NCBI RefSeq assembly: GCF_000003815.2
Contig: NC_049992.1
Span: 19,900,356 to 19,964,355, forward strand
DNA: 64,000 bases
Direction of reading: 5' to 3'
Origin: Branchiostoma floridae
Lineage: Eukaryota > Chordata > Leptocardii > Amphioxiformes > Branchiostomatidae
The notes under the pieces were generated by a model. The model was given only the letters and a program-made list of their open reading frames with translations. It did no database searches and was not told the origin of the DNA. The position numbers and the translations under genes were made by a program. Shown in pieces: positions 24,301 to 38,200 of the stretch (position 1 is its first letter; the number at the start of each line of letters is the position of its first letter).

Positions 24301-27300
24301 TTTTTTTTTAATACTAAATTTATTATTCACGGGCCGGATTTGTTCCGGATGACACCACTTCTTCATCTACAGTTTAGACCTGGTGTGGCTTACATTATCC
24401 CAAGTCTGATGTTCCGTCTTTACCGGTTTTTTTTTACTACGTCTTTGCCTCTTTCCTGATTTCGGACCTTACTAAATGACATTTACTGACTCCGACATTC
24501 GATGGTCGTAAATGCTAATTATGTTTTTATCTCAATGGACACATTAACTATGTAATCTTCATATAACCTATTCCCTCATAAACATAAATAAAAGCGGCCT
24601 GGTGGTCATATTGATTTTTCTTGTAAATGAATAAAGATGAAAACTAAATAACAGGTCCAATATTTTTTTTTGCCAGCTGGATCGACGAAGCACAAGGCCC
24701 TATCCAGAAGAACCTGAACTTGTTGGCTGCTGGCTTTGTCATCTTGTTCGGATACGCGACAATGTCACTGGGCCAGTTTAATTGCATTGGGCAGAAGGTA
24801 TATATATTTTCCTTCTTAAAGCAATGCACGGACATTATCCACAGTTAGAATATAGGAGAATTCTTGGACACAACCAGAAATACTTAATGTGCTTACGTTT
24901 CGGTGTCCATCTGACATCTTACTATAGAGCTTCTGACTATGGAGTTCTGCTTCTCGACGCTGTATATAGGTGATATAGGTGGCGCTTTTGAAGCGAGAAC
25001 AACAATCCAAACGTGGCCAAGTTTGTAACCTCTCTCGTCCTGGTTCATAACTGGGGTTTGACTTTCTTATCCAGACTGCCTCCTTGATCCACTGAATCCG
25101 CCTGTTGTCTTCCTTGTCTATGACTTTGTCCCCCAACCCCTTCCAGCGCCATCTACTTCGGTAACGTGAAGCGGCGAGAAGCAGGACTTCAGTCAGAAGC
25201 TCTGAGGAAAATGTCTGATAGATACCAAAATGTAAGCACTGTATATCCCGGCTGTGTACAAGAATTCTCCTATATCCTTTTTTTTTTCTACCAACCTTCA
25301 TTTATGCATCTCTAGCTGAAATATTAAAAAGCAATCCTAGTATATGTAAGCTTCATATGATGATGTTTATTTGTCCCCGGCCCATCTATAAAAGAAGATT
25401 TTGCGTCGAAAAGATTTCCCTATGAGCCTTATATTTTTAACCTTCAACATGGCGGTTTCTAGATTACGTCATTAAAAGTCACGTGACTCCAATACTTTTC
25501 AGATGTACGTGTCGTTGGCGGGCATGGTGTGCGTGGGGCTGGCAGTGGTCGGAGCCATGGGAGTCTGCTCGGCGGCAGGAGCTGCATACGGGCCCGTCCA
25601 CACCATTCTGCCCTTCCTCATCCTGGGTAGGTGCATTTTCCAAAACATTCCTGTGCACAGTACAAAAGCTATCTAATATGAAAAAAAAATGGTAGTCAGA
25701 ACACGAGTTATGAAAACGATAATCCCAAATTGACAATTTTGTCATTTGCGACGAAGAATACAAAAATAACAAGAGTTCATAGACCTCAGGCCTGCATGAA
25801 ATGTATTAGGTGTCTGTAGACCTATTGTGTATTTTTTTTTCCTTTTCGTCCCTGGTTGCGTATTTTTACCGTGTTGTTGTGCACCATGCAAAAGTCTGAA
25901 ATTCCATTTTCAGAATGTGTAAGTTTGGGCATGGATGAACATTAATTATTTTGGATTTCTTAAGCATGTAACCAACCACAGTACCTTAAAGTTATTGCGA
26001 CGACTTTTCCTACCTTTTTTGGTCTCAGAGTCAGATGGCCCATGTAGTTGTTCCGTCACATATGATATATTCAGTACTGATATCTTCCTATTTCAATGTA
26101 CTGACCTAATGCAGCTGCTAAATCTCCTTATTGTACCAATGCTATTCATTAAAGATTTATTTTTGGAGTGTTATATCACTTGACACTGGAAGGTTATTTG
26201 CATAATTTGAAAAATTATATTTTTACAGTAGTTCCGTAGACAATATGAATTGTGGTAGGCCCCATCCAGCAGCATTAGGGTGGTATGATATTTTGTTCAA
26301 TCCGACAAACTAAAACCTAAATCTCCTGAAGTACCTAAGCCAAATTTTACAGCAGAATTTACTACTCAAAATGTCCTTGTCAATCCCATTCATAAATGGC
26401 AAGCTGCTGGCAACTTTTAAAAGTTCAGAAAGCTGTCGTAGTCAGAGTGAACACCCAGCAAACATCCCCCCAAATCAATGAGCAGCTGCTTAGAGGAGGA
26501 AACAATTTCATCATATTTTTGCAGTGACAAAATGCAACAAACGATACCAAATTTAAAACAAAACAAAGCCTCTACCACTTAACCTTGCCCGTACTATAGA
26601 TTAAGCAGGCCCAAAAATCAAGCAAATATGACTAGCCCCAAACTACAAATTACCTGCATACAATACGGAAATGGCATCCCCAAAGAAACAACAAGAAACA
26701 GGAAAAATCATACACATACCTTTGTCTTACACTCAAGCTCTATACATTTATCCTCCACTTTAGAAAGTCCACTTTAGTATCTTCTGCTGATTGCCAAACA
26801 GGGTAAAGGAACTTGTACCAGAACATTAAACCCAGTACTACACAGCTCTCAAAACACCACAAACTCGGACTAAGAAGCAAACTCAAACTGTACCTAACAA
26901 ATACAGCAACAGATACTAGACTAAGTATATCATCTGGCAGGTCAGACACTGTTGATACAAAGTAACCTGATACATTGAAGGTGGCCCAGGCCAGATGATG
27001 GTTCTAGGTGTAAACTTAAAGACCTCTCAATCGACCAAAACAGATGATGGTTCTACCCAACCCAACCGTCAGCAACCAAGCAGATATTGGGGGGATGCCC
27101 CAACCACACCAAAACAGGGTCAACCTATACAGTATCAAGTTCAAGCACTAGGAGGCCCAAAATCAAACCTCACCACCAGGACACCACTAACAACTCACGT
27201 ACCAAATAGCAACACAATGGCACCTTGCGTTCTGGAGATACAGCGCACGCCCCGTGCCCGCACAAAAGGTAACCTAAAATGTTAAGTTCAAGCACCAAGG

Positions 27301-28837
27301 GCGCCAAAATAAAAAATTAAGAATTATTCACCCATCGCCGACACATGTGCCAAATATCATCGCGCCAGCACCAACCGTTCAGAAGATATAACTCCGGAAA
27401 TACCCCTCTCGGACACAAAATTCAACCTGCCGGGTCAAGTTCAAACGCGGCAAGGCCCAAAGTCAATCCTAGGCAACAGACAACAACCCCCCACCCATGC
27501 ACCAAAAATCGTTGCAATCGCGCGTATCGTTCCGGACACACAGCGCCAAAAGTGCCCCCAAAACACCAAAAATGCCACCTGCAATGTCAAGTTCAAACGC
27601 CAGGAGGCCCAAAATCAAACCTGGGTGTCAGGCCACCACCCCCAACTCACGTACCAAAAATCGTCGTGCTTGCACCATCCGTTCTCGAGATACAGCGCCC
27701 TAAATCCCCAGCTTCCAAATTTTCCCACGCCCGTGAAAACCATACAGGTGTGACAGCGTTCTCGCCCCCCCGTGATATCGCCCCCCCGGGGGCAAAATCA
27801 CTAGTGTTTTCGCCCCCCCCGGGGCAGGATCACTAGCGATTTCGCCCCCCCATCTCGCCCCCCTCTGGTGATTTCGCCCCCCCTCCCGGGGCGAAATCGC
27901 TAGTGTGTATTTACCTGTTTGTATTCTAACAGCAGAGGAACAGGTGGGCATAGCTGTTAATGACAAGTGTGTATTTACCTGTTAGTATTATAACATCAGA
28001 GGAACAGGTGGGCATAGCTGTGAATGAGAAGTGTGTATTTACCTGTTAGTATTATAACAGCAGCGGAACAGGTGCGCATAGCTGTTAATGAGAAGTGTGT
28101 ATTTACCTGTTTGTATTGAACAGGTGCAGGAATAGGTGCGCATACCTTTATGGTGATTAGCATATATTCAACTGTTAGTTTTCTTTCAACTCGAAACAGG
28201 TGTGTTTACCTGTATATTGATAGTCCTATATTTACCCGTTAGTTTTGAACTGACCAGAACAGCCCAGGAACAGGTGTGTTTACCTGTATGTTGATTAGCA
28301 CGTATTTACCTGTTGGTTTTGTTTCAATTCGGATACAGTTGTGTATTGAACACCGGTTAGTATTATCAGCACAGGAACAGGTGTGCTTACCTGTACATGT
28401 ATGTTGATAAGGATGTATTTAGCTGTTAGTTTTGAACATCACAATTTGTTTCAACTCATAGACAGGTGTGTATACCTCTGTGCTGATTGGCAAATATTTA
28501 CTAGTTTTGTTACAACTCAGCAACAGGTGTGTTGATATGCATATGTTAATATACGTTCGTGATGTTAATAAAAGTCACCACAAATTCACAACAAAAATGT
28601 ATCTGTTTTATTTCAATGCAAAGTGTGCTTGCACCAAATCAGGTAGGATCGGCTTCACATGTACTGTATCTCATCTTAACATACTAAGGTGTCACGTATA
28701 TATAGATACCAGGTAACACACTATATACGTTACATCCAAGTACCATATTGTTCCAGGTAGCTCGATTAATATGCAGTAACAAGCTGCAAGTTAAGTATCT
28801 TAAGGCTATGTAAAAAAGTAGGTAAATATATACAAAA

Positions 28838-28884
<47 letters not shown>

Positions 28885-31800
28885 AAAGTAGGTAACAAGA
28901 CAGTGCTAATCATTATCACAGCAATAGGATTAAGATTCAACCGAACACTCTAGAAAACGGGAAGGATATTCCTAGGGGGGGCGAAAACGCTGGGATGGGG
29001 GGGGGCGAAAACGCCAGAGGGGGGCGAAAACGCTAGCGATCTCGCCCCCCGGGGGGGCGAGATCGCGGGGGGGGCGAGATCGCTGTCACACCGGCATACA
29101 TGCAGGTAAAAATACTAGGGGCTTTACTTTGATTTTAAACTTCTCCTCGTTCATGTTGATTAGGTATCGGTGTTGACGACATGTTTGTCATCGTAACTGC
29201 CTGGAACAACCTTTCCCAGGAGGAGAGAAAGCTGGACAGACGACAGCAGGCGGCGCTAGCGCTAAAACACGCGGGCGTCTCTATTACCGTAACCTCCATG
29301 ACGGACGTGGTTGCGTTCGGTGTCGGCGCCTCTACGGTATGTACTGCTTATATTATGATGTACGTCATCAAATATATAAACGACGTTTTCACTCTTCAGG
29401 GGACCCCAGAATCTGCTTGATAGACATGGTAGTTTTGTAATTTCAGTTAATGTTCTAACATGGTGATACTTTATAATAAGGGCTCATTTTTAAAGCGCTT
29501 TAGGCCTCGAAAGACGTGGTAATTCATCGTCGTGCGATCGATCGTTTCGTCGTAGGACTATGACACAACTGCAACTATGATTCTGTTACCAGGCCGCTGG
29601 ATTTTGTACGTACTTTTTGTTAGCAAATGTATTTCAGGCGTATGATAAAAGTGCGTACTATGCCGTGGAGATACGATCTGTTCGGTTATTGAATAACTTC
29701 CAACATCACACCACAGGTCTTACCAGCCTTACAGTCGTTCTGCATCTACGCAGCTGTCAGTGTTTTCCTGGCCTTTGTGTACTCATGTACCCTGTTCTTC
29801 GCCGTGGTGTGCCTTGACTTTCAGCGATGGGAGGTAAGGATCAACATCTCGAAAATTCAAAAATTTGCCTACAATTTGGTCGTATTGGGCGATAGAAATC
29901 TCAACTAGAAATTCCATCTCTGTAAGTAAGAGTTATTCTGAAAAAAAGTTTAACAGTTAAAACTAATCACATACATGTGCTATCTACATAACGCGACACC
30001 ACAGATGCAATGTAGTATATTTTTCTTGACAAAGACTGGTGTCGATCAAATGAAAATCTGGGTAAGTCTTATTTCTTGTGTTGGTATTTCAGCATTATTC
30101 AGAATACTCAAATTCTTAAGTTTTAATTTAATACGCGATCAAGCGGCATTCTGACGAATTCATCCATTTTAAGATATATATTAAAAAAAAAATCATACTC
30201 ATATACGCAATTGTTTTCCAATCTAGGGCAGTCGAAATGCATACTGTTGTTGCTACAAGCACGCGGAAGACTACCGACCAACCGAGTGTTCACAGAAAGA
30301 TCATCTGCAGCTTTTCTTTCAAAAGATCTACGCCCCCGGTCTGCTGACCACCCCTGGCAAGGTTTGTTTCTCCACTGAATTTAGATCAATTTTCTATGTG
30401 TGTGTGTGTGTGTGTGTGCGGCAACCACGTTGACTCGCGGGACCGCGTAGCGCAGTGGTATTGTGTTCGGCCCGTGACCAAGAGGTTGCGGGTTCGAATC
30501 CAGCTGCGTGTCACCGATCTTGTGTCCTTGGGAAAGGCACTTTACACTACTTTCCTCACTTTACTCAGGTGAAAATGAGTACCTAGCTTCGGCTAGGGGC
30601 CGTCCCTCTTATAGGACGTTAAATTGAGGTCCCGTGCCTGGGGAGAGCCATACCCCAGGCACGTTAAAGAACCCGCCACACGTGCGATGGTGCGGTGTGA
30701 GTGGTCCAAAACCTACAGTACCCTGGCCGCACCTGGAGCAATTACTGTCGTATTGAGGTCATCTGAGTGGCGCCGAATGGCAACTCGCTCCAGACCCTTG
30801 CGATTTAGCCCCGCAGTTACGATAGCCCCGCCCATTGTAAGCTTCTCGCAATTCAGCCCCTGGCTGCAAAGGGTGAGTAGTCGATCCACCCAATAACAAT
30901 AACAATAACGGTTTCTGACGGCTTACAGTTTGATATGGGAACATTTCTTTATCGACAGATCGTGACTCTACTCGGAGTGTTCGCCATCCTGGGAGTCAGC
31001 ATTTGGGGATTTATCAACCTCAAACAAAACTGGCGCCCAATCTGGGCCTTAGCCCCGGATTCTTACCTGCGACGGTACTGGGAGAGATCAGAGGCGGTAC
31101 GTATTCAAGCATCGAACACTCACCAATACTGCGCTGGCAGTAAAAACAGAAGTTGTGCGTTGATTTCTTTGAAGATTATTTTCTTATCTCTCTAATTGTC
31201 TCTATCTTTCTTTTACAGTACTTTTCTGGTGATGGAGAAGAAGTTTACATTTACATCGGTATGTTCAATAATTTTTTCGATGTCAAAAAACTTTTTGAGG
31301 GAGTCCCCTATTTCTTACCTCTTTGGACTGAGGAAAGGTACATGTTTTTTCGTGGAAATATTTGTTATCGTTATAAGAATCTAAAATTGAAGATACACCC
31401 TATCCACGCACATACAAACACGCCGATTCTATTTACTGAACAGTAATCATCTACGCAGTTGCAAGAACACCTGTAACTTGTCCTGAACACCATCCACACA
31501 CATGTAGACGCATAAATCCCTAATGCTCGGCACCATCAGATAACCGCACATGTCTTCTGTGCTAAAAACGTTACACTGAATTTTCTGAAAATTGGAGCTG
31601 AACACCCTCCGCACACATGGTAACACACACACAAATCCATGGTGCCACGCACCATCAGACAAACATACATGACCCCTGTGCTGAAGACGATACAAAGACA
31701 AACAGAAATTTACATACATTTATATTCATACTCTTTATCGAGTTGAAGCATTGCCAAAGTTCCGGTTCCCGAGTGATCTATCTTTCATCAGTTCGATGAG

Positions 31801-32232
31801 GTCCTGAGGTGAGGTATGGACGTCCTCTTCTCATGTTTGCTTCTGGAGACCAAAAGAGCAGTTTACCGGCTGGTTAACCATGTCGAATAACATGTACAGC
31901 AAGGCTTAACCGGCGTCGCCTGACTTCAGTTTATACACGATATAAAAAACGCCGACATCGGCGCCCTCTATTGTACAGCCGTGTTATCGAACTAAAAAAA
32001 AAACAATCGGTCACCTGGCTGTACACGTTACCAAAGCCCCAAAATTGCCTGCTTACCTGGAATTGTAGCTGAGCGCCCTCGGCACACATGTTATCACACA
32101 AATACCTGATGCTAAGCACCATCAGCCAAACACATTGGTTCCTTATGCTGAGTACCATCTGAAATTTGATTGCACACCTGATGAACACCATCCCTACATA
32201 TGTAAGCACGCCTGTAACTTATGATGAACACT

Positions 32233-32268
<36 letters not shown>

Positions 32269-35200
32269 CTGTATCTCTCTACTTGTATCTGCACAAACTT
32301 CAGGCAACATCGACTACTATGCAGAGAGAGAAAAGCTGCACAGTCTGTACCGTAGATTTGAGGCCGACAGCTACGTAACCAATGGCACCGTGATCAGTTG
32401 GTTTGAGGACTACAAAATGTGGGTAAATTCCATCAAGAATTCCACCCTGCTTGGTTCAGGTAAAGTTTACCTTTCCTTCAGCACATGTTTGTATTTGCAT
32501 TTCTGCATATGGTTATATTATTATATCCGTTACATAAAGAAAATAAATCGTGGTCATATGCCTTAGTACACCAGCAACCAGGCGTGAATAATGTACTGTA
32601 GGTATCCTTTATCCCCTATGGACTGCAAATTTAGAGGCTGTCTGTCACCACATTTGGCTCGAAGCAATGAGAGAGTGACGCACAACAACCATTGACTTAG
32701 GTCTTAAATTTAGAACTAACCGTCAGCTAAACTCTTCCACACCGCATCTGACTCCACATGGACAGTGACCTGCTTCCTATCTAGATATAATATCTATATT
32801 TTACATATATCTGTCAATTTTTTAGATGTCAATGGACATTGATGATATTGTAGCATTAATTATACTGCGCGCCTATCACATTATGCTTTATACACATTTT
32901 GTGGGCTTCAAGTCAGTCGCAAACAATGCAACATATGTGATAAAATAATCTTGTATTTTACATATTATATATCATGTTATATATGTAATCACATAACTGT
33001 CTGAACTGTCTGTAGCCGCCATGATGCACTCATGATGCAAGCGTACAGTTGATTGGTTGTAACGACATAACCACAATCTTGCCACAGCGAACTCAAACAA
33101 TAGATATTTAAATTGTACGCTTATTTCCCAGACGGCCACGCCACCGATAGCGACACTTTCCACCAGTGGATCCTGCAGTTCCTGACGACAGACGCGACAG
33201 GAAGGAGCCACGCTGGGGACGTCAAGTTAAATGTTACTACGTCACCACCTACGGTCATGGTAAGTTAACGTGATGGACGACATTTTGGAATGAACCTAAG
33301 GCAAAACAACAAAAGAAGCGTCGATGAAGAATAAAAGTGAAATAGAAAAATGTAGAATAGAAGAAACCTACTGGAATGCGAGCTAATCACCTGACATTTT
33401 TGAAGTCCCAAAAAATTATTGTTTTGAGTGCATATTTGTATCTTAAAATGTATTTTAGCTACATCCCTTTTTGTTTTACGACAGTAACATATTGTGATAG
33501 TATTACTAACGAATGAAGAAAAAATCTACACTTTATATTTCAGGCATCGAGAATGAGAGGAACGTACAGGACCCTACAAGACTCTACTGAGGAGATACAG
33601 GCCATGGATAGTCTGATTGCCGGGACAGACTCTGTTGGCTTCTCTGCAGAAGCATTTCCTTACATGTTCCGATTCCCTACCTATGAAACCAACAAGGCAC
33701 GTAGCCCTTACCTTTTCTATGATATAGGCATCATCAGGCAAAGACTGTATTTTTAAGTTTAATACGCGTTCTTTTTTCTTATCACTAACTTTTCCAGGCA
33801 CTGTGACATTTGAAAATGTGCTTTACATGAATTTCCTTACAATACCAGAAAAATGAGTACCTTGCTTCGTCTAGAACTACCAATGAATCAAATGGGATAT
33901 GGTCAATGGATGGTAAAGATTTGAGGACAGACACGCCTGAAAAAATGATCAACAAACGTATCTAAAGTGTATTGGTGTTTATCGATATAAGTGTTTCGTA
34001 GCCTTTTAGTCAAATGGCAGAATTTTGGGATAATCACGACCGCATTGCCGTTACTAAAAAAAATCGCTCCGGTGACTGAGTTGTGGCAACTACCCACAAC
34101 AATAATTATTATGTAATGTTTTCAATTCACAACTGCCAGCATAGAGATAGTAGTGGGCCCAGTGAATATACTTTGTGGTATATGCATCTGTGCAAGTTCC
34201 GTGGATTCGAAAGTACATTTCTTTTGTACATTTGTCACTACAAGTAAAAAAGTTAGTATGGCGTTTGATTTAAGCAATAAGTCAATACATAGCCAACATT
34301 TTGGCGAATGTCTGTCATCATCCTCAACACCGACTGGTTTAACTACGCACTGAAGTTATATGATACCACAGCTGCAGCGTTAAGAATGCGGTCCAAAACG
34401 TCTTACAGTGTGTACCCCCCATGCCCCATCCTCACAGCTCAAAATTGGAGTGAAGTTTCTGATCCATAAATCTAGCTGCCATGTGACGTTGGCTCCGACA
34501 GTACTACCGTGAGGAAGCTGACAGATGATCTTTTAGAACTTTCTATAGATGTAGAACTTTGCTAGCAAGTGATTTCCATACCAATAAAAATGAGACTAAA
34601 TGCTGGTCAGCAGGTCATACAATCGGAGTTGTACCGTAACCTCGGCATCGCCATGGCGGCAGTTTTCGTCATCACTCTGCTGCTCCTGGCAGACTTTATG
34701 GGAAGTCTCTGGGTTCTTCTCTGTGTCGTCATGACTTTGGTGAGTCCTGTATTTCTGTCTCATGTGGCCATTGTAGCTATAGATTATTTTTGTTTCTTTT
34801 GTTCTATGTGTTTGAAAAACTCCGTGTGACGCATAGATCCCTTGGCACTGTACTTGTGAATTCCGTTGTGGAAGTTCTTAACAATCACATTTGTTCTTTG
34901 GTACATAGGGATATTGCATATTGCATTTTGAATTTAAAATTTCAACACAAAATATTCAAAACATTGCCGTCTTGGCATGTCAATCCTTTTCTATTTTACC
35001 ATACTGTATTCATGATCATTCCTCCCACAGGGGTCTGATCTTACCTCCTTGTTTTGTGCTATTCTGATTCATGTATATCTCATTCTGACTGGTCAGACTC
35101 CTGTGTGTATCGATTCTTCTGATTGGTAACAATTTGCACGGACACCAGTTGGTGTCGATGCAAATCGACAACAACTGATGCCGATGCAAATTCTGACCAA

Positions 35201-38200
35201 TCAAAATGAGCGATACACACCATGCTGGCTGGAATCTATATGTTACCGCATCATAACCAAAATGAAACGGGGCCTTCTGATTGGTCCGTGGCGCCTGGCT
35301 ATAAGATAAGTATTCTTTACATGTCATCATACAAGTGAATTGTTAGACATGATCTCCTTCCTGCACACTATGAAGCGTAACGTAAGACATGTTCATATGA
35401 TCATATGTCGGCAGGTGGACGTAGGTGGGATGCTGCACCACTGGGGCCTGACCATCGACACGGTGACCACAAACATCATGGTCATCGCCATCGGTCTGGC
35501 CGTCGACTACGCCACGCATATCTGCCATACATTCCTCATTGTCGGTGGCACAAGGCAGGGTAAGGCACGTCTTATATTTTTTTTACTCAATTATCGCTAT
35601 GTAACAATACCCACAAGCCACTTCGAAGTCATGAAATATCACGATAAAGACAACATTGACTACATGAGAGCCAGGGCTAAATAAAACAAGAAAACCTGTT
35701 ACGCTGGCTTCTCGGGTACATTTCTTACCCTGAGTGTACTGAAATGGGTCTGATCCAGTAACACCGGGTGTACCACTTCTCGTGTACTTTCCCGTGTACT
35801 TTTCGCATTTGATATTATATAAAAGAATTTTGGCAAATATTAACATAAAATTCCATCTTTTTTGGTAGATCATTCTGGATGAAGTTGAACTGTATTTTCA
35901 AACACAACAAGTTGGATTTACCTACATTTTCGACCAATCGACTCCAGTATGCATCAAGGAATGGACAATCCGCTGCTGTTGGGACGTCATGTTATGACGT
36001 CATATCTGATTCGGTGCTCATAAGTTGCATAAATTTACCTGCCACCAACCGCGTGGAAGCAGCACAGTTGACTACATAATTTGCAGTCAGTCCCTGATCC
36101 CACATATCTTATCGTTTCACATAAAACCATTAACGTTATTCTCTGATCACTGCATGGTTTGGGCATTAATCCAATCAAAATCAACAAATCACTCTTATCA
36201 AGAAAGCCGGAACATATCAAATGCAAAACCTCTCCCCAAACAGTTTAAATGGAACGATAAAGCAGCCCAGAAGTTCCTTTCTTCTCTCGACCAGTCTCAT
36301 TTCGTCGATAGACTACGTTTACTTTGTTCTAACGTTCCAAACAACATAAACAGCACTTCGGAAATTGATGATTATGTGTCGGAGTTTGGTTCCATTTTGA
36401 GAGAAGCAGGTGACCAGTCGCTGTGTTTGAAAAGGGTAAGGAAACGCCCACGTAAAAGACAAAATAAGAAATGGTTTGACAAAACCTGCTTGGAAATGAA
36501 AAGGGAAGTGAAAAACATAGCATCTTTACTGGAAAAAAATCCGTCGAATCCAGACATAAGGGGTAGATTCTTCAAAAGTAAAAAAGAATATAAGAAATTG
36601 CTAAAAAAGAAAAAACGAGATTTCCACCAACAAATCATGGATCAATTGTCTTCACTAAGGGAAAGAAACCCGAGTGCATTCTGGAATTTGATAAATAAAC
36701 TGAAACCAGGAAAACCAAATGACGATAACCAGATTACAGAAGAGGAATGGGTAAACCACTTCAAGAATCTTGACAAATTTCCTGATAGCCCTACAGACAA
36801 CGGCCTTCCCAGTGAAAACATTCAAACAGACTTTTCGACCACCCCACCAAACTCGTCAGAACTAGATTCCGCAATTACCCCAGAAGAATTGGACACCGCA
36901 GTCTTAAAACTAAAAAAACAATAAGTCAAGCGGCAATGACAGAATTTTGAATGAAATGCTAAAATCTGGTAAAATGTTGCTTAAAGAACCTATACTCCAC
37001 TTGTTTAACACTTGCTTACAAAATGGTCATTTCCCGCAAGAATGGTCAGTAAGTCATTTTGTTCCTATCCACAAGTCAGGAGACACCTCCCTGCCAGATA
37101 ACTACAGAGGGATTTCTATAATCAGCTGTTTAGGGAAATTATTCTCCTCCATTCTAAATTCACGCCTTGTCAAATACGCAGAACACAATAACCTTTTCCA
37201 GCCACACCAAGCAGGCTTCAGACAAAACTTTAGAACTACCGATAATCTGTTTGTTTTAAGTACACTAGTTAGCAAATATCTTAACAAAAACCGTCAACTT
37301 TACGCTTGCTTCATTGATTTTAGCAAAGCATTTGATTCTGTTTGGAGAAACGGCCTCTTGTTTAAATTGAGTAAACTCGGTATTGGTGGTAAATTTCTAA
37401 AAGTAATAAAGGGCATGTATTCAAAGACTATAAACTGCGTTAAATCTAAAAATGGATTGACTGAAACTTTTGTTACTAACTGTGGTGTGAGACAAGGGTG
37501 CAACTTAAGCCCTACATTATTTAACCTTTTTCTTAGCGATATTGTGTCCCAATTTGACGGTGCTCCTTGTAATCCCCCACTTATGCACAGCAAAACTGTC
37601 CCATGCTTGTTGTATGCTGACGACTTGGTAATTTTTTCCGAGTCCAAACAGGGATTACAGCATCCTTGAACAATCTGGAAAATTATGGTGCACTTTGGAA
37701 ATTAAAAGTAAATCTTAGGAAAACAAAAATTATTGTATTTACAAAGGGTGGCAGTCTACCTAAAAACTGTTCTATCCTGTTTGATAATCGTGAAATAGAA
37801 ATTGTAACTTGCTATACTTATCTTGGTATTATTGTGAGTACAGCTGGCACGTTTAAAGCTAACAACAAATACCTGAGTGGCAAAGGTCTGAAGGCTTTAT
37901 TCGGAATAAAGCAGTCTTTAGATAAAGCCACCGCCTCATTACCTGTTAGAAACAAACTTTTCGATGCATGTGTCAAACCTATTCTACTTTATGGCTCAGA
38001 AATATGGGGCGCATTTAAAAGCCCTAAAACCTGTCCCATTGAATCTGTTCACCTTAAATTCTGCAAACAAGCACTAAATGTCCCCAGACCAGCATCTAAC
38101 CTTGCCACAAGAGCGGAATTAGGGAGGTACCCCATTCAACTGGAAGCCTCCCTGAACGCTATCAAACACTTTCTAAGAATCCGTCAAAACGTGCCAGCTG

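Larger units (their letters stand above)
27747..29094. mobile_element. C/G-tract foldback element with internal minisatellite
   Basis: The left end 'ggtgtgacagcg', followed by repeated 'tcgccccccc' blocks, mirrors the right end, where G-tract blocks 'gggggggcgag' lead into 'cgctgtcacacc'. Inverted arms are about 150 bp left and 120 bp right, with smaller inverted copies of 'gcgaaatcgctagtg' inside. The interior (27902-28530) is a tandem array. The hexamer CATACA occurs directly before the left end (27741-27746) and at 29095-29100 just after the right end, a possible target duplication. No coding capacity. It lies in the PTCHD intron between 25626 and 29164. Confidence 0.65.

Noticed and set aside
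25147-25230. Possible extra PTCHD exon after 'ccccttccag'
   Set aside because: Exons ending 24797 and starting 25503 already join in phase with family-consistent sequence; this piece would break the frame and lies in a foldback arm.
24816-25301. 161-residue minus-strand open frame
   Set aside because: It spans both arms of the intronic foldback element and has no recognisable domain.
26995-27836. Two long plus-strand open frames (96 and 163 residues)
   Set aside because: Explained by the ~150-bp satellite and the C-tract arm; composition follows the repeat period and no domain is seen.
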